A DNA stretch of 64,000 nucleotides from NCBI RefSeq assembly GCF_017301735.1, contig NZ_CP071090.1, positions 10,826,001-10,890,000 on the forward strand, in the 5' to 3' direction. Of this stretch, positions 24,782 to 33,625 are shown piece after piece. The notes under the pieces were generated by a model that worked only from the letters and a program-made list of their open reading frames with translations, was not told the origin of the DNA and did not search any database. Origin of the DNA: Pyxidicoccus parkwaysis. Its GTDB lineage: Bacteria > Myxococcota > Myxococcia > Myxococcales > Myxococcaceae. Each line of letters begins with the position of its first letter. Positions within the stretch are counted from its first letter, which is position 1. A program made the translations under genes and the position numbers.

Positions 24782-25159
24782 ATGACCACGCTGCGCAAGG
24801 TGATGCTCGTCGACGATGAGGACGACATCCGCACCATCGGCAACCTGAGCCTGAGCCGGGTGGGCGGCTGGCAGACGGTGCTGGCCTCTTCCGGCGCGGA
24901 GGCGCTGGAGAAGGCGGCCGCGGAGAAGCCGGACCTCATCCTGTTGGACGTGATGATGCCCGGCATGGACGGGCCCACGACGTTCGGGAAGCTGCGCGCG
25001 CAGGAGGCCACCGCGCACACGCCCATCATCTTCATGACGGCGAAAATCCAGAAGCAGGAGGTGGCTCGCTACCTGGAGCTGGGCGCGCTGGGCGTCATTG
25101 GCAAGCCGTTCGACCCCATGACGCTGCCGGCGGAGATTCGCAAGCTGGTGCCCGCATGA
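24782..25159 (+). CDS. single-domain response regulator
   Basis: 125 residues, one receiver domain and nothing else. Acidic pocket DDEDD near residue 10, phospho-acceptor Asp in LILLDVMMPG (about D59), the conserved Thr/Lys region FMTAKIQ, and K in IGKPFDP. It lies between two histidine kinases and overlaps the second by 4 bases, so it is probably the phosphate shuttle between them and the multi-receiver protein downstream. No output domain, as in CheY/Spo0F-like relays. Confidence 0.9.
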   Translation: MTTLRKVMLVDDEDDIRTIGNLSLSRVGGWQTVLASSGAEALEKAAAEKPDLILLDVMMPGMDGPTTFGKLRAQEATAHTPIIFMTAKIQKQEVARYLELGALGVIGKPFDPMTLPAEIRKLVPA

Positions 25160-27705
25160 AGAAGACGCGCCTGTCCAGGCGGTCGGTGGTGCTGGCGGCG
25201 GGCGCGCTGCTGCTCTTGTGTGGCCTGTTCATCGTGGGTCGTCCGTGGGCGGTGTCGGAGCACGACCGCTACCGCACCGCCCTGCGGCAGCTCCGCGTGG
25301 CCAGCGCCGAGCTGGAGTTGGACGTGCTGCGCGCGCGCCAGGGGCTGCCCGAGGTGCATGGCTCGGGAGCGTCGGACTTCGCCGCGCTGCGGGCCCGCTC
25401 GGAGGCGCTGCGCGACTTTCCCTCCTTCCTGAATGACGAGGACCGGCAGACGCTCACCGCGACGCTGGATGCGTACCAGCGCGCGCTCACGGAGGCGGAA
25501 GGGCTGCTGGCCCGCTCCCGAGACGCGGACGCGCGAGGCGAGCGGCGCGAGGCGAACGCGGCGCTGCAGGCCCTGCTGGAGCGCACCGCGAGCGCGCAGG
25601 CCGAGCGCCTCATCACCACGTATCTCCAGCTCTACGAGCGGGCGCAGGGGCGCAACGAGCGCTCGCGCGTGGTCTTCTTCCTGGTGTCGCTGATGTTGTG
25701 CGGGTACGTGGTGGTGGTGCTGGTGCGGCTGTCGCGCGCCTCCACGGAGCTGGCCGAGTTCAGCGAGGGCCTGGAGCAGCGCGTGGAGGAGCGCACCGCC
25801 GCGCTGTCCACGGCCAACGCGGAGCTGAGCGCCAGCGAGGCGCGCAAGGCGGCGATTCTGGACGCGTCGGCGGACGGCATCCTCCTGCTCGACGGAGAGG
25901 GGCGCCTGCTGGAGCTGAACCCGTCCGCGGAGCGCGCGCTGAGGCTGACCTCCGGGCAGGGCGTGGGGAAGGACTTCCTGGCGCTGGCGCTGCCCGCGTC
26001 GCTGCCGGCCGGTGAGCGCGAGCGCGTGGCCGCCGCGCTGGAGGCCCCCCCGGGCGGCTCGGTGCGGCTGGAGTCCCAGTGCCAGCGCGTGGACGGCACC
26101 GTGTTCCCCGCGGAGCTGACGCTGGCCCGCGTGCCCGGGGACGGCCCGTCGCGCTTCACCGTCTTCGTGCGTGACATCGCCGAGCGCAAGGCGGTGGAGC
26201 GGATGAAGAACGAGTTCATCTCCACCGTGAGCCATGAGCTGCGCACGCCGCTCACCTCCATCCGAGGCTCGCTGGGGCTGCTGGAGGGCGGCATCATGGG
26301 CGAGCTGCCCGCGCAGGCGCTCGACATGGTGCGCATCGCCCGCACCAACACCGAGCGGCTCATCCGCCTCATCAACGACATCCTCGATTTGGAGAAGATG
26401 GAGGCGGGCAAGCTGGAGCTGAAGCTGGTGCCGCTGGAGTGCTCGGAGGTGGCGGAGGCCACGCTCTCGGGAGTGCAGGGCATGGCGGACGGCGCGGGGG
26501 TAACGCTGCGCTCGGAGGTGGAGGGCGCGCCGCGCATCCGAGGCGACCGGGACAGGCTCATCCAGGTGCTCACCAACCTGGTGTCCAACGCGGTGAAGTT
26601 CTCGCCGCGAGGCTCGGCGGTGGTGGTGCGGGTGAAGGACGAGGACAGCGGCCGGGTGCGCTTCAGCGTGGTGGACCAGGGGCCGGGGATTTCTCCCGAG
26701 CAGCGCAGCCGCCTCTTCGGACGCTTCCAGCAGTTGGACGCCTCGGACAGCCGCTCCAAGGGCGGCACGGGACTGGGGCTCGCGATTTCGCAGGCGATTG
26801 TCGAGCAGCACGGCGGCCGCATCGAGGTGGAGAGCGAGGAGGGCAAGGGCTCTACCTTCACCTTCGCGCTGGACGCGCTGAAGCCCGAGGTGCAGGCGGC
26901 GCCCGCGTCGGTGCCGCGCGACGAGTCCCGCTACAACGTGCTGGTGGCGACGGCGGACACGGAGCTGTCCACGCTGCTGCGCGGCCTGTTGTCCAACGAG
27001 GGCTACCGCGTGGTGCGCGCGGCGAGTCTCTCGGAGGCGGCGAAGGCGCTGGAGGAGGGCCTGCCGGACGCGCTGGTGGTGGACACGCAGATGCCGGACG
27101 GGCAGGCGCTGGAGTGGGTGCGCAACCTGCGCGAGCAGCCGCGCACGCGGGAGCTGCCGGTGCTGGTGCTGTCCGGCCGCTCGTCCGAGGGCGAGGGCGT
27201 GGGCATGCCCATGTGGGTGGACTGGATGACGAAGCCGCTGGAGGAGACGCGGCTGCTCAAGGCGCTGCGCTACGCCATGCGCCAGCCCGGCCAGGCGCGG
27301 GTGCTGGTGGTGGACGACGACGCGGCCACCCGGCGCGTGCTGTGCGCGCAGCTGGAGCGGCTGGGCGGTGTGCAGGTGTTCGAGGCGGCGGACGGAGAGA
27401 GCGCGGTGGCACTCGCGCGCGAGACGACGCCGGACCTGATTGTGTTGGACGTGGGGCTGCCCCGGCTGGATGGGTTCGAGGTGGTGGACATCCTCCGCCA
27501 GGGCAAGGGGCGCGCCACGCCATTGATTGTCTTTACCGGTCGCGAGCTGTCCCGTACAGACCAGCGGCAGTTGACGCTGGGCATCACCCGGCATCTCACG
27601 AAGGCGCGTTCCTCGGAGGATGAGTTGGTGTCCTCGGTGAGGGAGCTCCTCAACGGCCTGTTGGCGCGGCGGGAATCCGTGTCGGCGGCGGCGAGAAAGG
27701 TCTGA
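25156..27705 (+). CDS. hybrid sensor histidine kinase with two receivers
   Basis: 849 residues. One N-terminal membrane segment, a ~150-residue helical periplasmic region (DVLRARQGL and Arg/Glu-rich coils), a second segment (VVFFLVSLMLCGYVVVVLV, ~175-193), a coiled coil, a PAS domain (AILDASADGILLLDGEGRLLELN), HisKA with H360 in STVSHELRTPL, HATPase (NAVKFSPRG, GGTGLGLAIS), then two receivers. The first (D643, VVDTQMPDG) lacks the usual acidic pair at its start (ATADTE), so it may be inert or slow; the second (D765, VLDVGLP) is complete with VVDDDAATR. It overlaps the preceding regulator gene by 4 bases. Confidence 0.9.
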   Translation: MKKTRLSRRSVVLAAGALLLLCGLFIVGRPWAVSEHDRYRTALRQLRVASAELELDVLRARQGLPEVHGSGASDFAALRARSEALRDFPSFLNDEDRQTLTATLDAYQRALTEAEGLLARSRDADARGERREANAALQALLERTASAQAERLITTYLQLYERAQGRNERSRVVFFLVSLMLCGYVVVVLVRLSRASTELAEFSEGLEQRVEERTAALSTANAELSASEARKAAILDASADGILLLDGEGRLLELNPSAERALRLTSGQGVGKDFLALALPASLPAGERERVAAALEAPPGGSVRLESQCQRVDGTVFPAELTLARVPGDGPSRFTVFVRDIAERKAVERMKNEFISTVSHELRTPLTSIRGSLGLLEGGIMGELPAQALDMVRIARTNTERLIRLINDILDLEKMEAGKLELKLVPLECSEVAEATLSGVQGMADGAGVTLRSEVEGAPRIRGDRDRLIQVLTNLVSNAVKFSPRGSAVVVRVKDEDSGRVRFSVVDQGPGISPEQRSRLFGRFQQLDASDSRSKGGTGLGLAISQAIVEQHGGRIEVESEEGKGSTFTFALDALKPEVQAAPASVPRDESRYNVLVATADTELSTLLRGLLSNEGYRVVRAASLSEAAKALEEGLPDALVVDTQMPDGQALEWVRNLREQPRTRELPVLVLSGRSSEGEGVGMPMWVDWMTKPLEETRLLKALRYAMRQPGQARVLVVDDDAATRRVLCAQLERLGGVQVFEAADGESAVALARETTPDLIVLDVGLPRLDGFEVVDILRQGKGRATPLIVFTGRELSRTDQRQLTLGITRHLTKARSSEDELVSSVRELLNGLLARRESVSAAARKV

Positions 27706-27715
27706 AGGGATTCAC

Positions 27716-29746
27716 ATGAGCAGCACTCGGACGCTCCTGTTCCTCGAGGACGACAAGGATTTGCAGTCGCTGGTGTGCACCTTCCTGCGCGAGAAGGGCT
27801 ACCGCGTGGAGCCCGCGCGCACGGCCGCCGAGGCCGAGGCGGTGCTCTCGCGCGTGCCGGTGGACGCGGCGATTGTGGATGGCCTGCTGCCGGGCATGAC
27901 GGGCGCGGACTTCATCCGCGAGCTGCGCAAGACGCACCCGGACTTGCCCATCCTCTTCGCGTCCGCCTTCTGGAAGGACCTGAAGAGCCACGAACTGCTG
28001 ACGCGGCAGCTCCGTGTGGCGCGCATCATCCACAAGCCCTACAAGCCGGAGGAGTTGCTCGTCTGGGTGGCGCAGCTCTTCGCGTCCGTCACGCCCCCGC
28101 CTCCGCCGCCCGAGGCGCTGGAGGAGGCGGCAGCACCGGTTGACGACCTGGCCGCGAGCCTCGCCGCGCTGAACGCGGAGTACGGCTCGAAGCTGCGCGA
28201 GAAGATTTCGGGGCTGGAGGCGCTGCTGGGGCGCGTGCGCGCGGGGGACAAGGAGGCGTTGGAGGAGGCGTACACGGTTGTCCACAAGTTGCACGGCACG
28301 GCGGGCAGCTACGGCTTCGTGGAGGTGAGCTCCGCGGCGGGCCGGCTGGAGCTGGTGTTGAAGCCGGCGCGCGAGGGTGGGGCGCTGGACCTGGCGGCGA
28401 TGGACGTGGCCTTCCGCGAGGTGGCGGCGAAGGCGTCGGTGCCGGTGAAGCCCGCGCCGATGTCCGCGGCGAAGGCGGCGTCGCCGGTGCCCTCGGAGGG
28501 TGTGTTGCTGGTGGTGGACGGGGACGCGGCGGTGCTGACGGAGGCGGAGCGGCTGGGGCGCGCGCACGTGGTGCGGGTGCTGACGGCGCGCACGGCGGAC
28601 GAGGCGTGCGCGGTGGCTCGGAAGCAGTGGGTGGATGGGGTGCTCATCCACATGCACCTGGGCGGGACGCTGGGAGGAATCACGGCGGCGCACGCGCTGC
28701 GAGGGGAGGAGGGGCTGGGGCTGTTGCCGCTGGCCTTCACGGGCGCGAGTGGAGCGCTGGAGGACCGGGTGGCGGCGGCGCACGCGGGAGGCTCGCTGTT
28801 TTTGCCAAGGCCCTTCACTGCGCAGGACTTCACGGCGGCGGCGGAGCGGATGGTGGCGGCGCGGAGGCCGGAGCGAGCGCGGGTGTTGGTGGTGGACGAC
28901 GACCCGGAGGCGATTGCGGCGCTGACGAACGCGCTGGCGAGCGACAGCATCGAAGTGGTGGGGCTCGGGGATGCGCACGGGTTGATGGAGGCGCTGTCGG
29001 AGCACCGGCCGGACTTGTTGTTGTTGGATGTGCAGATGCCGGGGCCGAGCGGGTTTGATTTGTGCCGGATTCTGCGCTCGACGCCGGAGTGGCAGGAGTT
29101 GCCGGTGCTGTTGATTACGGCGCACGTGGGGCTGGAGTTCCGGCTGGCGGCGTTCCAGGCGGGAGCGGACGACTATCTGTCGAAGCCGGTGCTGCGCGAG
29201 GAATTGCGAGCGCGCGTGCAGGCGAGGCTGGAGCGGTCGAGGCTGTCGAAGGAGCGGGCGGAGCGGGACGCGCTGACGGGGTTGTTGCTGCGCCGGCCGT
29301 TCGTGGATGGGGTGAGGGCGAGGCTGGCGGAGTCGCAGCGGCTGGGGAAGCCGCTGGCGGTGGGGTTCCTGGACGTGGACCACTTCAAGCAGGTGAACGA
29401 CAAGTACGGGCACCTGGCGGGGGACAGGGTGCTGACGCGGCTGGGGCGGCTGCTTGGAGCGAGGTTCCGTCGGGAGGATGTGCGGGGACGGTGGGGAGGA
29501 GAGGAGTTCGTGGTGGCGCTGCTGGGAGAGACGGCGGAGAGCGCGAAGGAGATTCTGTCGCGCACGGCGGCGGAGCTCTCGGGGATGACGTTCGACGGAG
29601 ACGCGGGAGAGTCCTTCCGAATCACGTTCAGCGCGGGCATCTCCGTGTCACCGGCGGACGGTGCTTCCGTGGAGGAGTTGCTGAAGGCCGCGGATGCGAG
29701 GCTCTATCGGGCCAAGGCGAACGGGCGGAATCGCATCGAGACGTGA
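27716..29746 (+). CDS. REC-HPt-REC-REC-GGDEF diguanylate cyclase
   Basis: 676 residues. Receiver 1 has D55 (AAIVDGLLPG). An HPt domain follows with H190 in VHKLHGTAGSYGF. A middle receiver-like domain lacks the acceptor Asp (LIHMHLGG). A third receiver has D438 (LLLLDVQMPG). The GGDEF domain is active in appearance: GGEEF at 594-598, and an RxxD inhibitory site (R585-D588) five residues before it. It should make cyclic di-GMP from GTP when phosphorylated, with product feedback at the I-site. The HPt makes it a natural end point for the hybrid kinase just upstream, 10 bases away. Confidence 0.9.
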   Translation: MSSTRTLLFLEDDKDLQSLVCTFLREKGYRVEPARTAAEAEAVLSRVPVDAAIVDGLLPGMTGADFIRELRKTHPDLPILFASAFWKDLKSHELLTRQLRVARIIHKPYKPEELLVWVAQLFASVTPPPPPPEALEEAAAPVDDLAASLAALNAEYGSKLREKISGLEALLGRVRAGDKEALEEAYTVVHKLHGTAGSYGFVEVSSAAGRLELVLKPAREGGALDLAAMDVAFREVAAKASVPVKPAPMSAAKAASPVPSEGVLLVVDGDAAVLTEAERLGRAHVVRVLTARTADEACAVARKQWVDGVLIHMHLGGTLGGITAAHALRGEEGLGLLPLAFTGASGALEDRVAAAHAGGSLFLPRPFTAQDFTAAAERMVAARRPERARVLVVDDDPEAIAALTNALASDSIEVVGLGDAHGLMEALSEHRPDLLLLDVQMPGPSGFDLCRILRSTPEWQELPVLLITAHVGLEFRLAAFQAGADDYLSKPVLREELRARVQARLERSRLSKERAERDALTGLLLRRPFVDGVRARLAESQRLGKPLAVGFLDVDHFKQVNDKYGHLAGDRVLTRLGRLLGARFRREDVRGRWGGEEFVVALLGETAESAKEILSRTAAELSGMTFDGDAGESFRITFSAGISVSPADGASVEELLKAADARLYRAKANGRNRIET

Positions 29747-30233
29747 GCGAGGCTGTTCAGGTCGAAGAACTTCAGAGGTTGGCCAAGGTAGGATTGACCC
29801 CTGAGGTTGCGTTCGGCATGCTTCGGGCCATGAAGCGTGAGCTGAAACTGGACGAGGATGGCATTCCGATGGCTCCGTCCCAGGCAGACTGGGACGCGAT
29901 GACACAGGAAGAGCGGGAGTGGGTAATGGCCACTCTTCCTGGCAGCTCGTCCACCGCGACCCAACTTCTGGCTCAGGGGGATGATTTGCCGAAGTTGCTG
30001 GAGGAGTTGATAGCGCGGCGTGTGGAGGAGTTGTGGAAGGAGCTCCAGAAAGACACCACGTGGTGGAGGCGGAGCACGGGGTGGCGGGAGCGCCCCGGCG
30101 TAGTTGTGAGGAGGCGGGCCCCCAACAACACGAGGCTCCGTGCTGCGCGGCCCCGGAGCGCCAACTGAAGCAACTCAAGGCCGAGCTGGCCCGGCTCAAG
30201 TCCCGGCCGCCCGGCCCCACCTCCAGACGCTGA
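29743..30233 (+). pseudogene. Uma2-like gene, internally deleted and frameshifted
   Basis: A GTG at 29743 overlaps the cyclase stop (GTGA). The first ~80 residues (ADWDAMTQEEREWVMATLP) match the N-terminal pattern common in myxobacterial Uma2-type proteins (WxxMSxEERxxVxxxLP, from memory). The body with the nuclease core is missing; the frame becomes Trp/Arg-rich and stops at 30168. In another frame the sequence then reads RQLKQLKAELARLKSRPPG to a stop at 30233, which looks like the usual coiled C-terminal tail of that family. I therefore read it as a decayed gene with an internal deletion. A shorter expressed protein of 141 residues is possible. Confidence 0.55.
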
Positions 30234-30242
30234 CCAGCCGCT

Positions 30243-31856
30243 CTACAGCTCCGGAAAGATGAACAGGCCGCGCACGTCGTCGACGACGTACACATACCCG
30301 TCCCCGGGCACGCGGATGCCGAGCACGCCCTCGTACATCCCCGAGCCCGACCTCGGGTCCGTATCGCGGAAGGTGTTGAAGTGGGCCACCTGGCGCGGCT
30401 GCGTGGGATTGGACACGTCCAGCACGCGCACGCCCTCCTGGTACCAGGCGACGTAGAGCCGCTGGTCCTTGAGGATGAGGTTGTGCACGGACGTGACGTC
30501 GCGAAGCTTGAACTCGCCAATCTTCACGATGTGCGCCGGGTCATCCACCTGCAGCACGCGCACGTGGGCGCCCAGGCGCTCGCCACCCTCGAAGGCAATC
30601 GTCTGGCCCGCGAAGGTGCCCACCGCGTTGTGGTGGGCGAACATCCCGTCGAACGCGTAGCCTCCCAGGAGCTTCACGTTGGCCGGGTCGCTGACATCGA
30701 CCACCTGGTACCCGCCCGTCCCGTGGCTGATGTACAGCCGATTCCCATGGGCGAAGGCGTCATGCGGATAGCCCGGCACACCGAGCACATGCCTCCCGAG
30801 GAGCCGCGGCTCCAGCGGCGTGGACACGTCGAAGATGAGCGTCTCCGCGTTGGGCGACGGTGACATGGCGTAGAGCCGGTCCCCGTCCACCAGCACCGTG
30901 TGCACGTCGATGGCCGAGCCACCCGGGACATTGCGCACGTAGGTGGGCGCGCCGGGATTCGAGATGTCGAAGACGATGACGCCCGAGGCGCCACTGGCGA
31001 TGTACAGCGCATCCCCCTTCGACCACACGCCATTCCAGTAGCTGTCCCCCGGCATGCTGATGGACGTCTTGAACACGGGGTGCGCCCGGTCGCTCACGTC
31101 GAACACCGTGAGCCCGCCGGGCACCTCACTTCCGTTGATGGACACCACGTACGCGTGGTCCTTCGCGACGTAGACGTCCACGGGCACGCCCAGGTCCACG
31201 GGGGACTCGGAGACGGGACGGAGGCCACCGGAGGACTCACGCTCCTCGCGACCCCACGTCATGCGCTCCGCACGGAAGGTGGACTCGTAAAGCAGGTGGC
31301 CATTGGAGCAGTAGGCGTAGCAGCCCGTGAGCACCCAGGGCGTGGGGGCCTCGCAGCCAACGGCGGTATAGGTATTGAAAAGCGACGGGGCGCTGGACCA
31401 GGGCCGCTTTCCCTGGATGAGGAGTGTCTGGGAATCCATCTGCCAGTCAGAGACGGCGTACCCCAGGAGGCTCACCGGGGCTCCCTCCTCACCGAAGCGG
31501 ATGCTCGAGCCGATGCCGTAGTACCCGAGGACGTTCAAGGTGTCGCCCAGGAGCGGGTAGCGAATCTTGAGGCGGTAGATGCCCTCGCGGTCCAGCCCAC
31601 CGAGCGTCGAGCGATTGCACCCGCTCAGGTCGAAGGCCTCCACGGAAGCGGCACACGGGTCCGCCGCTCCCCAGTTCACGGAGCAGCTCGCGTAGGGGCC
31701 GGTGTCCACCCAGTCCCCGTACTCCTCCAGCGCTGTATGGCTCCCATCCCACGGCTTCGGCGTCTCCTCGTCCTTCGAGTCAGAGCCACAGCCAGTCAGT
31801 GCCAGCAAGCAGGCTGCGCCCGCCGCTCCCATCACACGCATCCACCAGGAAGACAT
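30243..31856 (-). CDS. LVIVD-repeat lipoprotein A
   Basis: 537 residues from ATG 31856 (GGAG five bases upstream; an in-frame GTG at 31862 has no room for one). Signal peptide with lipobox LTGC. N-terminal signature PWDGSHTALEEYGDWVDTGPYASC, three or four Cys pairs, then LVIVD-type beta-propeller repeats such as GLTVFDVSDRAHPVFKTS, GVIVFDISNPGAPTYVRN and GVRVLDVSNPTQPRQVAHFNTFRDTDPRSG, ending VYVVDDVRGLFIF. Last gene of a six-gene tandem array on this strand. Probably a surface propeller for protein or sugar contact; function unknown. Confidence 0.85.
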   Translation of the reverse strand: MSSWWMRVMGAAGAACLLALTGCGSDSKDEETPKPWDGSHTALEEYGDWVDTGPYASCSVNWGAADPCAASVEAFDLSGCNRSTLGGLDREGIYRLKIRYPLLGDTLNVLGYYGIGSSIRFGEEGAPVSLLGYAVSDWQMDSQTLLIQGKRPWSSAPSLFNTYTAVGCEAPTPWVLTGCYAYCSNGHLLYESTFRAERMTWGREERESSGGLRPVSESPVDLGVPVDVYVAKDHAYVVSINGSEVPGGLTVFDVSDRAHPVFKTSISMPGDSYWNGVWSKGDALYIASGASGVIVFDISNPGAPTYVRNVPGGSAIDVHTVLVDGDRLYAMSPSPNAETLIFDVSTPLEPRLLGRHVLGVPGYPHDAFAHGNRLYISHGTGGYQVVDVSDPANVKLLGGYAFDGMFAHHNAVGTFAGQTIAFEGGERLGAHVRVLQVDDPAHIVKIGEFKLRDVTSVHNLILKDQRLYVAWYQEGVRVLDVSNPTQPRQVAHFNTFRDTDPRSGSGMYEGVLGIRVPGDGYVYVVDDVRGLFIFPEL

Positions 31857-31947
31857 TGCCACTCCAAGGCACGCGCCTTCCGGCCCTGGGCGCGCATGGC
31901 CTCACCCGTATAACCAGAGCGCGGGGCCGCTGACAAAAAGCCGTTGC

Positions 31948-33531
31948 CTACGGCGGCTCATTCAGCACGAGCAGTCCACGCGCCGTGTCCACCACATACA
32001 CCCGGCCATCTCCGGGAACGTGGAGTCCGGTGGCACCCTCCTCCATCGCATCTCCCCGGCCCGCGTCCGTCTCGCGGTACGTGTTGAACCACGCCACCTC
32101 GCGCACGCGCGTCGGAGTGGACACGTCCAGCACGCGCAGTCCCTCCTGGTGGTACGCCACGTAGAGGCGGCTGCCCCGCAGCTCCAGGCTTCGCGGGGAC
32201 ACGACCTGGCGCAGGCCGTACTCACCAATCTTCTGGATGGAGGCGGGCTCGCTCGCGTCCAGCACGCGCAGCCGCGAGCCCAGGCCCCGGCCCAGCTCGA
32301 ACGCAATCACGCGGTTGGCGAAGGTGCCCACCGCGCTCGCGGCGCTGCTTCCATACGGGTACGTATACTTCCCCAGCAGCGACGCCCGGTCCGGGTTGCT
32401 GATGTCCGCGACCTTGAAGCCGTCCTGTTGCTGATTGACGTAGAGGCGCCCCTCGCGGGCCACGGACCCGTGTCCTGTGTAGAGGCGGCCCCCATCGTTT
32501 GCCGCCACTGCCAGCGAGACATTCCCCACCAGCCTCGGCACGAGGGGCGACGACACGTCGAACACCAGCGTCGCGCGCTCGGGCGTCTCCACGGTGGCGT
32601 AGAGCCGCGCTCCATCCACGCTCACGCTGCCCACCCGCACACTCCCGTCCGGCACGGTGCGCACGAGCGACGGCCGAGACGGCTCGGTGATGTCCACCAC
32701 CGCGATGCCGGAGTCCGCGGTGGCCACGTAGAGCGTGTCATCCAGCACCGTGGCGTTCTTCCAGTCCGCGTTCCCCTCCGGGCTCAGCGTCGCCACGGCC
32801 ACGGGCGCCTGCTCGCCGCGCACGTCGAACACGGTGAGCCCACCGGGGTTGCCCGGCCGGCTCTCCGAGATGACGAAGGCATGGCCCTTCGTGACGAGCA
32901 CGTCCACGGGCCGGCCCGCCGCGACGAAGGCCTCGGAGAGCAGGCGCATTCCGCCGCCCGCTTCGGCCTCGCCCTGGAAGCGGCTCATGCGCTCCGCGCG
33001 GAAGGTGGCCGCTTCCTCCAGCCGGCCATTCCTGCACACAGAGAAGCAACCGGTGAGCACGCGCTCGTTCACCGCGTTGCAGGCCACGAAGGTGCGGAGC
33101 GCGTCCCCGTCGCGGCTGGAGAAGTAGAGCGTCCGCGCGCTCCACGTGCCCGCCACCGGCGGAGCCCCGAGCACGAGCTCCGGCGCGCCATTCCATCCCA
33201 GCTTGAAGCCCGCGGGCGCGGCCCGCGTCGTCGCATTGCCGCCGCGCGGCTCATAGCGCAACTCCGCGCGGAACACGCCCTGGCGGTCCAGGTCCTCCAG
33301 CGTGCGTCGCTTGCACGCGGACAGGTCGAACGACTCCAGCGAGCCGCAGGTCGTCGCGTCACTGTCCTCCAGCACGTGGCAGGTGGAGAGGGGACCGGTG
33401 TCCACCCAGTCTCCCCGCTCCTCCATGGCCACATAGCTGCCGTCCCACGGCGTCTCCACAGGCGGGTCGCATCCGAGCACGGATGCGGCGCAGGCCAGCA
33501 CAACCGTCCACGCGGCGCGAGCAGGCTGCAT
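31948..33531 (-). CDS. LVIVD-repeat lipoprotein B
   Basis: 527 residues from ATG 33531 (GGAGG eight bases upstream). Lipobox SVLGC. Same layout as its neighbours: N-terminal PWDGSYVAMEERGDWVDTGPLSTC, then repeats GLTVFDVRGEQAPVAVAT, GIAVVDITEPSRPSLVRT, LRVLDASEPASIQKIGEY and LRVLDVSTPTRVREVAWFNTYRETD. It is the most divergent member: the GRTIAFEGGE motif of the others is NRVIAFELGR and the Arg-rich segment ARAAP is unique. About 91 bases separate it from A. Confidence 0.85.
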   Translation of the reverse strand: MQPARAAWTVVLACAASVLGCDPPVETPWDGSYVAMEERGDWVDTGPLSTCHVLEDSDATTCGSLESFDLSACKRRTLEDLDRQGVFRAELRYEPRGGNATTRAAPAGFKLGWNGAPELVLGAPPVAGTWSARTLYFSSRDGDALRTFVACNAVNERVLTGCFSVCRNGRLEEAATFRAERMSRFQGEAEAGGGMRLLSEAFVAAGRPVDVLVTKGHAFVISESRPGNPGGLTVFDVRGEQAPVAVATLSPEGNADWKNATVLDDTLYVATADSGIAVVDITEPSRPSLVRTVPDGSVRVGSVSVDGARLYATVETPERATLVFDVSSPLVPRLVGNVSLAVAANDGGRLYTGHGSVAREGRLYVNQQQDGFKVADISNPDRASLLGKYTYPYGSSAASAVGTFANRVIAFELGRGLGSRLRVLDASEPASIQKIGEYGLRQVVSPRSLELRGSRLYVAYHQEGLRVLDVSTPTRVREVAWFNTYRETDAGRGDAMEEGATGLHVPGDGRVYVVDTARGLLVLNEPP

Positions 33532-33625
33532 CGGCACATCCTCCGAGCGTCACCCGCGCCGGCCCGCGGGCGTCACCAGCACTCAACTGTAGGGAAGCCG
33601 GTGTCCCGCTGGAAAGGCCCGCTGT

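Noticed and set aside
25069..27594. 841-residue open frame antisense to the hybrid kinase
   Set aside because: Composition (His/Arg/Leu/Gln-rich) mirrors the third-position bias of the real gene on the other strand; no domain is visible.
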